Source: Bacteroidota bacterium
GTDB lineage: Bacteria; Bacteroidota; Bacteroidia; Flavobacteriales; Crocinitomicaceae
DNA: 21,979 nucleotides
NCBI GenBank assembly: GCA_029558435.1
Contig: JAKQEZ010000051.1
Coordinates: forward strand, 1 to 21,979
Direction of reading: 5' to 3'
Below are positions 1 through 6,570 of the stretch, piece after piece (the stretch's first letter is position 1; each line of letters starts with the position of its first letter). Below the pieces are notes generated by a model. That model made no database searches, was not told the DNA's origin, and saw only the letters and a program-made list of their open reading frames with translations. The translations under genes and the position numbers were made by a program.

Positions 1-183
1 GATGTTATTGAAGATTGTATTTTAGGTTTCCCAACTTGTTCTGATGAAACTCCTTGCTCTATGCACAAGGCATACAAACCTCTAAAACTCGAGTTGTTAA
101 AGATATTGAAAGAAAAAACTATTGATGATTTAGCCAACGGAGAAGATTCTTTACTACGTTCGGGTTTTGTTTCTTTTGATTAG
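1..183 (+). CDS. Rrf2-family transcriptional regulator, C-terminal part (5' end outside window)
   Basis: The window opens inside this gene; 60 codons remain before the TAG stop at 181-183. The visible part contains a C-x6-C-x5-C cluster (residues 6, 13 and 19 of the fragment) inside CILGFPTCSDETPC, followed by a Met-His. This is the cysteine arrangement found in the C-terminal part of Rrf2 proteins such as IscR and NsrR, where it holds an Fe-S cluster that senses iron-sulfur status, nitric oxide or redox state. The N-terminal winged helix-turn-helix is not in the window, so the subfamily cannot be fixed. The gene converges on the truncated globin gene with only 4 bases between the stop codons. 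An NsrR-like nitric-oxide role would fit that neighbour, but this is inference. Confidence 0.8.
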   Translation, partial: DVIEDCILGFPTCSDETPCSMHKAYKPLKLELLKILKEKTIDDLANGEDSLLRSGFVSFD

Positions 184-187
184 TAAT

Positions 188-562
188 TTACTTTTCTATA
201 TTTTGCAACATTAAAACAGCGATTGATTGAGCATGTGCTTTCATTTTATCAGCATTCTCTCCTAAAAAATATGCATCTACCGTTTGTTCAAATAGTTGAA
301 CCCACTTATTAAAATGCACATCGTTTGTTTTGTGTTTGTTGTGCACATCACGATGAACGGCTAATGGATTACCTTCATAATTTCCTTTGAAAAACAACAC
401 ATTTTCCCAAAAATCACACATGTGCGGGATATGGCGCTCCCAATTGATTTTTATGACTTCATTAAAAAAGAGTGACAATTGTTCGTCATTATTTACTTTT
501 TTATAAAATTGACCAACAACTTTTTCAATATCCTTTCTCTTTTTTAAATCTTTTTTAACCAT
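188..562 (-). CDS. Group III truncated haemoglobin
   Basis: A 124-residue haem protein of the truncated globin group III (Ctb/TrHb3) family. The family motif order is present: F19-Y20 (B9-B10), W41-x2-H44 (the distal E7 histidine by comparison with Campylobacter Ctb), F51-W52, Y62-x-G64-x-P66, H70 (proximal F8 histidine, haem-iron ligand) and W87 (G8). Members bind O2 or NO and are linked to NO or oxygen handling rather than to bulk transport. It should be cytoplasmic; there is no signal peptide. The start at 562 puts the FY motif at the usual distance from the N-terminus. It converges on the Rrf2 regulator, and an upstream terminator at 595-632 separates it from the cytochrome gene. The family call is firm; the physiological ligand is not known. 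Confidence 0.93.
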   Translation of the reverse strand: MVKKDLKKRKDIEKVVGQFYKKVNNDEQLSLFFNEVIKINWERHIPHMCDFWENVLFFKGNYEGNPLAVHRDVHNKHKTNDVHFNKWVQLFEQTVDAYFLGENADKMKAHAQSIAVLMLQNIEK

Positions 563-594
563 TGTTTGTAGTCATAATTTTGCTACAAGTATAT

Positions 595-646
595 AAAAAA
601 GAAATGAGTTTGAATTGCTCCAAACTCATTTCTTCTATTTTTTTTG
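595..646 (-). terminator. Intrinsic terminator of the cytochrome c gene, possibly bidirectional
   Basis: A perfect 12-bp stem (601-612 with 621-632, arm GAAATGAGTTTG) with an 8-base loop lies just downstream of the cytochrome c stop. On the minus strand it is followed by six T (595-600) and preceded by an A run, the form of a rho-independent terminator. The T tract at 639-646 on the plus strand would let it work in that direction too. It insulates the globin gene from cytochrome c transcription. Confidence 0.88.
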
Positions 647-652
647 AAACGA

Positions 653-1141
653 TTATTTCGCTCCGTCAACTTGTCTCATATATTCAAGAATGTCTCTTGC
701 TTCTTGATCAGCCAAATTTTGGTTTGGCATACGAACCATACACAACTCCAATTGCTCTTGCAATGCAGGATCTTTATCAATCATTGCATCCGGATTTGTA
801 ATAAAGTTCATAATCCAGTGTGGAGTTCTTCTTTCAGTAAGCCCTTTCCATCCTGGACCAACCAAACGTTCATCTGTCATTTTATGACAAGAATAACATT
901 TTGTTGTAGCTGCTGCTTCACCTTTTTTAGCCATAGCCGCATCAAATCCAGTAATTTGAAGGTTATTTTCATCAAACTTACCTTCCCCTCTGTTTGGATC
1001 GTAATCAGAAACATCTTCTTTTACTTCTTCTGTTGTCGCATCAGCTGCTGGAGCTTCTTCGGCTGGTTTTTCACCTCCTCCACATGAAGCAAATATAAAC
1101 GCTGCTCCAAACATTAATCCATATACAAATTTCTTATTCAT
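653..1141 (-). CDS. Class I cytochrome c lipoprotein
   Basis: A 162-residue membrane-anchored mono-haem cytochrome c. Residues 1-20 form a lipoprotein signal ending in FASC, with C20 the lipidated cysteine followed by three Gly. An acidic, Ala/Pro/Glu-rich linker (about 24-55) precedes the haem domain. The haem-binding motif C82-Y-S-C85-H86 is followed by VGPGW (94-98) and by the likely axial-ligand segment VRMPNQN (M138), as in class I cytochromes c. It probably acts in the periplasm as an electron carrier attached to the outer face of the inner membrane or to the outer membrane. No oxidase or reductase genes are adjacent, so its partner is unknown. It has its own promoter (1166-1173) and terminator (595-646), which suggests a single-gene transcript. 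Confidence 0.92.
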   Translation of the reverse strand: MNKKFVYGLMFGAAFIFASCGGGEKPAEEAPAADATTEEVKEDVSDYDPNRGEGKFDENNLQITGFDAAMAKKGEAAATTKCYSCHKMTDERLVGPGWKGLTERRTPHWIMNFITNPDAMIDKDPALQEQLELCMVRMPNQNLADQEARDILEYMRQVDGAK

Positions 1142-1165
1142 AATCTAAATTTTAATTTCTTACAA

Positions 1166-1173
1166 CAAAGATA
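1166..1173 (-). promoter_or_regulatory. Bacteroidota -7 promoter element for the cytochrome c gene
   Basis: The minus strand reads TATCTTTG, an exact match to TAnnTTTG. It lies 24 bases before the ATG, giving a leader of about 20 bases. No clear TTG -33 element is seen at the expected spacing. Confidence 0.6.
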
Positions 1174-1223
1174 AGTAAACTAAATGTTATAATCTATGAT
1201 AAATGTCATAAAAATGTCTTTTT

Positions 1224-1460
1224 TTATCGGATAAATTTGTCTTGTTCTGTATTTTCCAGATAATCAAATGGTTCTACACAATTAAGCATATCCATTATTC
1301 GCAGCATCTCTGGATATTGCGTAGCAACAACACGATGAACCATCTTTTGCTCTCCTATCCATGACAATTCAATGAACTCCGAAGCTGAAAGAATTTTATA
1401 ATATACTTTTCGCCCTTTCATCTGTCTAAACTGCGGAAAGTCATTAACTTTGTTATCCAT
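1224..1460 (-). CDS. Small conserved-looking protein of unknown function
   Basis: I do not recognise this 78-residue protein. It has no signal peptide or membrane segment and looks cytoplasmic, with mixed charged and aromatic residues (DFPQFRQMKGRKVYYKI near the N-terminus; an acidic C-terminal third). It is judged real because a consensus -7 element (1476-1483) sits just upstream, it fills the gap between two well-defined genes without overlap, and its composition resembles a normal soluble protein. The spacing suggests a short leader. It is divergent from nth (75 bases apart) and lies upstream of the cytochrome c gene on the same strand, but that gene has its own promoter. No function can be inferred from context. 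Confidence 0.65.
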   Translation of the reverse strand: MDNKVNDFPQFRQMKGRKVYYKILSASEFIELSWIGEQKMVHRVVATQYPEMLRIMDMLNCVEPFDYLENTEQDKFIR

Positions 1461-1475
1461 AGGTAATTTTATTTA

Positions 1476-1483
1476 CAAAATTA
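1476..1483 (-). promoter_or_regulatory. Bacteroidota -7 promoter element for the 78-residue protein
   Basis: The minus strand reads TAATTTTG, an exact TAnnTTTG match ending 15 bases before the ATG at 1460. It implies a leader of roughly 10 bases. No clear -33 element is seen. Confidence 0.5.
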
Positions 1484-1534
1484 AGAATGAATTGCCATTT
1501 TAACTAATGAAACACTGTTTAACAGCTCTATAAA

Positions 1535-2179
1535 ATGACAAAAAAAGAAAAAGCACAATATATTATTGAGGAATTGGAACGCATCTATCCCACTACTCCA
1601 ATTCCCTTGGATCATAAAGATCCCTACACTTTATTAATTGCTGTTTTGCTTTCTGCACAATGCACGGATGTTCGCGTGAATCAAATTACTCCATTGCTCT
1701 TTAAACGAGCTGATAATCCGTTTGATATGATTAAACTTACTGTTGACGAAATTCGTGAAATCATTCGCCCATGCGGACTTTCACCTCGTAAATCACAAGC
1801 AATATTTGATCTTTCGCATTTACTCATTAATCAACACAATGGTGAGGTGCCTCAATCATTTGAAGCACTTGAAAAATTGCCTGGTGTAGGACATAAAACA
1901 GCATCTGTTGTAATGTCACAAGCATTTGGTGTGCCCGCTTTTCCTGTTGACACTCACATTCACCGTTTGCTTACTCGCTGGGGAATTACCTCTGGAAAAA
2001 ATGTGGAACAATCTGAAAAAGACGCCAAAGCTTTATTTCCTAAACATTTGTGGAATAAATTACACTTGCAAATCATTTTTTATGGTCGCGAATACTCGCC
2101 TGCTCGAAGTCCAAAATTCGAGAAAGACAGCATCACACGCACCATAGGCACAAAAGCAGCCCTTGCAGAATTAGTTTAA
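1535..2179 (+). CDS. nth: Endonuclease III (DNA glycosylase/AP lyase) lacking the Fe-S cluster cysteines
   Basis: A 214-residue base-excision-repair enzyme that removes oxidised pyrimidines and cleaves the abasic site. The helix-hairpin-helix is LPGVGHKTA with the catalytic Lys at 121, and the catalytic Asp is D139 in VDTHIHR. SAQCTD at 40-45 matches the family's N-terminal core. The family normally ends with a C-x6-C-x2-C-x5-C [4Fe-4S] loop. Here the matching stretch (about 184-205, from GREYSPARSPKF to the following TIG) contains no cysteine at all. The flanking GR and AR residues still align, so this looks like substitution rather than truncation. Length is close to the E. coli enzyme (211). 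It should still be an active glycosylase. It is divergent from the 78-residue protein, and the promoter for yggS lies in its last codons and 3' flank. Confidence 0.95.
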   Translation: MTKKEKAQYIIEELERIYPTTPIPLDHKDPYTLLIAVLLSAQCTDVRVNQITPLLFKRADNPFDMIKLTVDEIREIIRPCGLSPRKSQAIFDLSHLLINQHNGEVPQSFEALEKLPGVGHKTASVVMSQAFGVPAFPVDTHIHRLLTRWGITSGKNVEQSEKDAKALFPKHLWNKLHLQIIFYGREYSPARSPKFEKDSITRTIGTKAALAELV

Positions 2180-2192
2180 ATCATTACCTTTG
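2163..2192 (+). promoter_or_regulatory. Consensus promoter for yggS (TTG-N19-TACCTTTG)
   Basis: TTG at 2163-2165 and TACCTTTG at 2185-2192 are separated by 19 bases, the classical Bacteroidota arrangement. The -33 half lies inside the last codons of nth. The ATG of yggS follows 7 bases after the -7 box, so the transcript should have almost no 5' leader. Confidence 0.75.
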
Positions 2193-2199
2193 AATTGCT

Positions 2200-2859
2200 A
2201 TGAGTTATCAAGAAATTTTTCAATCCATCCCGTCAACTGTAACACTTGTTGCGGTATCAAAAACAAAACCTGTTGAGGCTATTTTGGAGATTTACAACCA
2301 AGGTCAGCGTGTTTTTGGTGAAAATAAAGTGCAAGAAATGTGCGATAAACAAGCGGTTTTGCCCCAAGATATTCAATGGCACTTGATTGGGCACTTGCAA
2401 ACCAATAAAGTTAAATACATCGCCCCTTTTGTTACGATGATTCACGCGGTGGATAGTCTAAAATTATTGGCAGAAATCAACAAACAAGCAAAAAAACACA
2501 ACCGCATCATTGATTGTTTGCTCCAGTTTCACATTGCACAAGAAGACACCAAATTTGGATTGGATACACAAGAAGCTAAAGAACTTTTGGAATCTACAGA
2601 ATTCCAAGCTATGGAAAACATCCGAATCCGTGGTGTAATGGGAATGGCAACATTTACAGAAGATGAAGCCCAAATTCACAATGAATTTAAAGCATTAGCA
2701 ACAATTTTCAATTCTCTAAAAGCAACTTATTTTAGTGAGCAATTAACCTTTGACACCCGTTCAATGGGGATGAGTGGTGATTACCAAATTGCAATTGAAG
2801 AAGGCAGCACCATGGTAAGAATTGGTAGTTTAATTTTTGGAAACAGAAATTACAATTAA
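2200..2859 (+). CDS. yggS: YggS/PLPBP-family pyridoxal-phosphate homeostasis protein
   Basis: A 219-residue cytoplasmic PLP-binding protein of the YggS/PROSC family. It is a single TIM-barrel resembling the alanine racemase N-terminal domain, has no known catalytic activity and acts in vitamin B6 and amino/keto-acid balance. The PLP lysine is K21 in VAVSKTKP. Other family marks are FGENKVQE, WHLIGHLQTNK (about 65-75) and the C-terminal SMGMSGDY with IRIGS-like MVRIGSLIFG, which bind the phosphate. Length is just below the usual 230. The start is fixed by the promoter immediately upstream. Its stop overlaps the stop of the convergent metallo-hydrolase gene by 4 bases. Confidence 0.95.
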   Translation: MSYQEIFQSIPSTVTLVAVSKTKPVEAILEIYNQGQRVFGENKVQEMCDKQAVLPQDIQWHLIGHLQTNKVKYIAPFVTMIHAVDSLKLLAEINKQAKKHNRIIDCLLQFHIAQEDTKFGLDTQEAKELLESTEFQAMENIRIRGVMGMATFTEDEAQIHNEFKALATIFNSLKATYFSEQLTFDTRSMGMSGDYQIAIEEGSTMVRIGSLIFGNRNYN

Positions 2860-3638
2860 AATATAAGTTCCAACCCGTCATAGGCTAAGTGAACGTTGGC
2901 AGGCAATTCTTTTTCTACCTCATCGTACATTCCCAAAAGGTGTGAAATATGCGTTAGATAAGCAGTTTTTGGTTGAACGAGCGCAATAAAATCCAAGGCT
3001 TCTTGCAAATTGAAGTGTGATATGTGTTCTTCTTTTCGCAAAGCATTAACAATCAACACTTCTGAGCCTTTAATTTTTTCAATTTCCTCGGGTTCTATTG
3101 TTTTTACGTCTGTTAAATATGTAAAGTTTTGGTAACGAAATCCCAACACAGGTAATTTGTAGTGAATGGCTTCTATGGCGCGTATTTCGTTTCCATTAGG
3201 CAGCTTGATAAGGGCATTTTTATCAATTATTTCCAAATCGAGCAATGGAATTCCAGGGTATTTAAACGATGAAAAAACATATTCGTATTCGCGGTGCAAG
3301 GCTTCTTCTACCCGAACATCGCAATAGATTTTCATGTCTTTTTGCTGTTTGAAGTTAAAAGCACGCACATCGTCTAATCCTGCAATATGATCCTTGTGTT
3401 GGTGGGTAAAAAATATGGCTTCAAGTTCTTGAACATTTGCACGAAGCATTTGTTGACGAAAATCCGGACCGGTGTCAATCACATAATTCAATCCATCAAT
3501 GGTAAGCAGAATAGAAGAACGCAATCGTTTATCTTTTGCATTGGTTGACCTGCACACTTCACAATCACAAGCAATTACCGGCACTCCTTGCGATGTACCA
3601 GAACCCAAAACCGTAACTTTAAATGAATTTTCTTGCAT
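2856..3638 (-). CDS. PhnP-like MBL-fold metallo-hydrolase
   Basis: A 260-residue metallo-beta-lactamase-fold hydrolase. The metal motif is THQHKDH (H79, H81, D83, H84), with further likely ligands in AIHYK, YLTDV and YLTHISH. The N-terminal C24-x-C26-x2-C29 matches the structural zinc site of PhnP, the phosphoribosyl cyclic phosphodiesterase, and GSGTSQGVP near the start is typical of that subgroup. The substrate is uncertain. Many Bacteroidota carry this protein without a phosphonate cluster, and none is seen here, so a general cyclic-phosphodiesterase role is only a guess. It is cytoplasmic, with no signal peptide. It is transcribed alone, divergent from panB and convergent with yggS. Confidence 0.9.
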   Translation of the reverse strand: MQENSFKVTVLGSGTSQGVPVIACDCEVCRSTNAKDKRLRSSILLTIDGLNYVIDTGPDFRQQMLRANVQELEAIFFTHQHKDHIAGLDDVRAFNFKQQKDMKIYCDVRVEEALHREYEYVFSSFKYPGIPLLDLEIIDKNALIKLPNGNEIRAIEAIHYKLPVLGFRYQNFTYLTDVKTIEPEEIEKIKGSEVLIVNALRKEEHISHFNLQEALDFIALVQPKTAYLTHISHLLGMYDEVEKELPANVHLAYDGLELIF

Positions 3639-3734
3639 CCTACTTCAATTCAAGGCTAAAATTAATGTTTTCTGAATGGAAAGCAATAGTTCTTTTGAAA
3701 TAACTTTATTTCTTATCTTCCAAAATAGTTTTTA

Positions 3735-3742
3735 TACCTTTG
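3735..3742 (+). promoter_or_regulatory. Bacteroidota -7 promoter element for panB
   Basis: TACCTTTG is an exact TAnnTTTG match, followed by C. It lies 24 bases before the ATG at 3767, giving a leader of about 20 bases. This places the possible upstream TTG start codon (3740) inside the promoter itself. No TTG -33 element is visible at 19 bases. Confidence 0.65.
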
Positions 3743-3766
3743 CAAAATAATTTTAAAACAAAAGGT

Positions 3767-4582
3767 ATGTCAGTTCATTCAAACATCAAGCGAATTACTA
3801 CTAAAACTTTAAGCGAAATGAAACAACGCGGTGAAAAAATCACCATGTTGACCGGCTACGATTTCTCAATGGCAAAAATCATTGATGCAGCTGGTATAGA
3901 AGTAATTTTAGTAGGCGATTCAGCTTCGAATGTGATGGCTGGACATGAAACAACACTTCCAATTACCTTGGATCAAATGATTTATCATGCCTCTTCGGTT
4001 GTTAGAGCTTGCCAACGTGCGTTGGTAGTTGTAGATATGCCATTTGGTTCGTATCAAGGAAATTCAAAAGAAGCCTTATCGAGTGCAATTCGCATTATGA
4101 AAGAATCGGGTGGTCATGCCGTAAAAATGGAAGGTGGAGCCGAAATTATTGAATCTATTTCTCGTATTCTTACTGCGGGCATTCCTGTAATGGGGCATTT
4201 GGGGTTAACGCCTCAATCCATCTACAAGTTTGGATCGTATGTGGTGCGTGCAAAAGAAGAAGAAGAAGCAAAACGATTGATTGAAGATGCTAAATTATTG
4301 GAAGAAGCAGGTTGTTTTGCAATTGTTTTAGAGAAAATCCCTGCTCATTTAGCTAAAAAAGTAGCAGAATCTGTTTCCGTTCCAATTATTGGGATTGGTG
4401 CTGGAAATGGTGTGGATGGTCAAGTTTTGGTGGTGCACGATATGTTGGGCATTAACAACGAATTTAGTCCACGTTTCTTGAGAAAATACAACAACTTGTA
4501 TGATCAAATGATGACTTCATTCTCTCGATACATTGAAGACGTAAAATCAGGTGATTTCCCTAACGCAGACGAGCAATATTAA
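3767..4582 (+). CDS. panB: 3-methyl-2-oxobutanoate hydroxymethyltransferase
   Basis: A 271-residue enzyme catalysing the first committed step of pantothenate (coenzyme A) synthesis: transfer of a hydroxymethyl group from methylene-tetrahydrofolate to alpha-ketoisovalerate. Family marks are [25 protein letters not shown] (metal-binding D51 region), [18 protein letters not shown], the catalytic glutamate E189 in AIVLEKIP, and [17 protein letters not shown]. Length matches the family (264 in E. coli). ATG 3767 is chosen over a TTG at 3740 because the latter is part of the -7 promoter box and would add nine unconserved residues. The stop overlaps the start of the next gene (TAATG), so panB and the pseudouridine synthase are probably co-transcribed and translationally coupled. 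Confidence 0.97.
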   Translation: MSVHSNIKRITTKTLSEMKQRGEKITMLTGYDFSMAKIIDAAGIEVILVGDSASNVMAGHETTLPITLDQMIYHASSVVRACQRALVVVDMPFGSYQGNSKEALSSAIRIMKESGGHAVKMEGGAEIIESISRILTAGIPVMGHLGLTPQSIYKFGSYVVRAKEEEEAKRLIEDAKLLEEAGCFAIVLEKIPAHLAKKVAESVSVPIIGIGAGNGVDGQVLVVHDMLGINNEFSPRFLRKYNNLYDQMMTSFSRYIEDVKSGDFPNADEQY

Positions 4583-5289
4583 TGTCACTTTCAGAGAAAT
4601 ACAATTTAGAAATTCTGCACGAAGACAACCATACCATTGTTGTCAATAAAAAAGCATCGGATATTGTTCAAGGCGATAAAACAGGTGATGAACCTTTGCC
4701 CGAACGCATTAAGAAATACTTGAAAGAGAAATACCAAAAGCCAGGAAATGTATTTTGTGGTGTGGTACATCGATTAGACCGACCAACAAGTGGTGCTTTG
4801 GTGTTTGCAAGAACAAGTAAGGCATTGGAGCGATTAAACGAACAATTTCGTGAAAAAGAAACCCAAAAAACATACTGGGCTATTGTAGAAAATAAACCTG
4901 CAAAAACAGCCGATACATTGGTAAACTATTTATCAAAAAACGAAAAACAAAACAAATCCTACGTCACTACAGAAAAGGATAAAAATGCCAAAAAAGCAAT
5001 TTTATCGTATCAAACTTTAAGTTCTTCTGACAAGTACCATCTTTTAGAAGTGAATTTAGAAACGGGGCGTCACCACCAAATTCGTTGTCAGTTGGCAAAC
5101 ATAGGTTGTATCATCAAAGGCGACTTAAAATATGGTGCCAATCGTAGCAATCCTGATGGGTCGATTTGCTTGCATGCACGTTCATTATCGTTTACACATC
5201 CAACTACAAAAGAAGAAATAAAATTAACGGCTCCTGTACCAAAAGACACCTTGTGGATGTTTTTTGAAGAAGCCGTTAATAATAAATAA
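4582..5289 (+). CDS. RluA-family RNA pseudouridine synthase
   Basis: A 235-residue enzyme that isomerises uridine to pseudouridine in rRNA or tRNA. The catalytic motif is HRLDRPTSG, with the catalytic D66. The second conserved block, LETGRHHQIRCQLANIGCIIKGD, supplies the Arg/His that line the site. No N-terminal S4 RNA-binding domain is present, so it is a compact form like RluA or TruC rather than RluC/RluD. The target base cannot be read from the sequence. It begins on the last base of the panB stop codon and has no promoter of its own, so it is the second gene of a two-gene operon. Confidence 0.93.
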   Translation: MSLSEKYNLEILHEDNHTIVVNKKASDIVQGDKTGDEPLPERIKKYLKEKYQKPGNVFCGVVHRLDRPTSGALVFARTSKALERLNEQFREKETQKTYWAIVENKPAKTADTLVNYLSKNEKQNKSYVTTEKDKNAKKAILSYQTLSSSDKYHLLEVNLETGRHHQIRCQLANIGCIIKGDLKYGANRSNPDGSICLHARSLSFTHPTTKEEIKLTAPVPKDTLWMFFEEAVNNK

Positions 5290-5302
5290 ATCGTTGCTTT
5301 TC

Positions 5303-6450
5303 TTAAGGTCTAAATTCCTTTAAACCAATAAATTTAGGTGCTAAAACTTCTTTCCCTTCTTTATTAATGATTCCCCATTTATCGCCACGTTTTACATTGG
5401 CATAACCATTCTTGAATTCTGTAATTTTAGAATACGTTGGTTCTAATAGTATTTTGCCATCAGCACCAACAATTCCCCAAAAACCACCAAGCTCAACGAC
5501 ACCTATTCCGTATGAGAAATCATATGCATTTTCATACTTAGGGCTAACCAACCATTTTCCATCTTTATCCAAATAGCCCCATCTTCCTGCTTCGCTAGCA
5601 AGCGCCACACCACCAACAAATTTTTTAATGGTAATGTTGACAGAAGTTATAATTTCAGTTCCGTCTTCTTTTAAAATCAATGTTTGTTTACCGATTCTTG
5701 CTGTTGCGCGTTTTGCTATAGGATCAAATGGTGTTACCACATCGTATTTTGACTGAATAACCAACTTACCTTTTTGTCGATAAAGCCCACTTTACCGCTA
5801 AAATCCCTAACCCAAGCAAGTCCATTTGAGAAATGACCAACATTTTTATAAATAGGCTGAATTATAATTTCTCCTTTAGTATTGATAAACCCACTTCTTC
5901 CATCAAGTCCAGTAAAAGCAGCCATCCCTTCGTTAAATTCTTTTAATCCTTTGAATTGTTGTTGCAACTGATATACTTTTCCATCAGGATACAAAATAAA
6001 TCACGCACTTCCAATTTTTGCAACGGCACAACCTCCAGAAAATTTAGAAAGATGGTCGTAGTTAGGGTTAAACAACACTTTACCACTTGCATCCATTATC
6101 CCCCATTTTTTGTTGACAGCAAAATAAAAATACTCTGCTACTTCCTTACTTTCTTCATCTATTATATACTTAAATGATGTAACTACACCTGGTAATGAAT
6201 TGGTAATTTCCTCATCTTTCATGTTGATGAGTTTGAATCGTTTTTCTGCTGGAACATACACGCCAGCAACTCCTTTTTGGGTTACATACGTTGGACGAAC
6301 ATATTTTGGGCTAACCATTTCTTTACCCTGATAATCGGTAAAGCCCCATAATTTATTGTCATTTGAAAAGGGCCCAAAATAATTTTGTGCAAAAATTCCA
6401 AACGTCAAAACAGTAAAAATACTTGCGCTAATTAATTTTCTTGTCAACAT
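5303..6450 (-). pseudogene. WG-repeat secreted protein, broken by an in-frame TGA and a one-base frameshift
   Basis: One gene of about 382 codons is seen as three pieces. It starts with a signal peptide (MLTRKLISASIFTVLTFGIFAQ) at 6450 and consists of WG repeats: KLWGFTDYQGKE, KKWGIMDASGKV, GRSGFINTKGEI, GKVGFIDKK, GRWGYLDKDGKW, GFWGIVGADGKI and DKWGIINKEGKE. The first piece ends at TGA 6001-6003, yet the same frame resumes directly with FILYPDGKVYQL. The second piece changes frame in a five-A run (T5 at 5771-5775 on the plus strand). Adding one A restores GFIDKKGKLVIQSKYD and leads smoothly into the third piece, which ends at 5303. A near-consensus promoter (TTG-N18-TATTTTAG, minus strand, box at 6491-6498) lies upstream. 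WG-repeat proteins are usually exported; their function is poorly known. Sequencing error is an alternative to true decay. Confidence 0.8.
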
Positions 6451-6570
6451 AAAATTCAATTTAGTGTTCTTTATATACGTTTTAAGGCAACTAAAATACG
6501 TTTTTTTTGTCATTATCAATGAGATATTGTGTATTTTTATATTTTAAAAAAATCTATTTTATCCTGAATA

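Noticed and set aside
644..1087. Plus-strand open frame opposite the cytochrome c gene
   Set aside because: It is a mirror of a well-supported haem protein; its product is Phe/Ser/Cys-rich without any known motif.
5771..5775. Programmed -1 frameshift in the WG-repeat gene
   Set aside because: The site is CAAAAAG with only five A, not the strong A-AAA-AAG heptamer, no clear stimulatory stem follows, and the upstream TGA already stops translation.
6001..6003. TGA recoded as Trp or selenocysteine in the WG-repeat gene
   Set aside because: TGA ends nadC, obg and the 1358-residue protein normally, and no selenocysteine element or partner gene is visible; a second lesion in the same gene favours decay or error.
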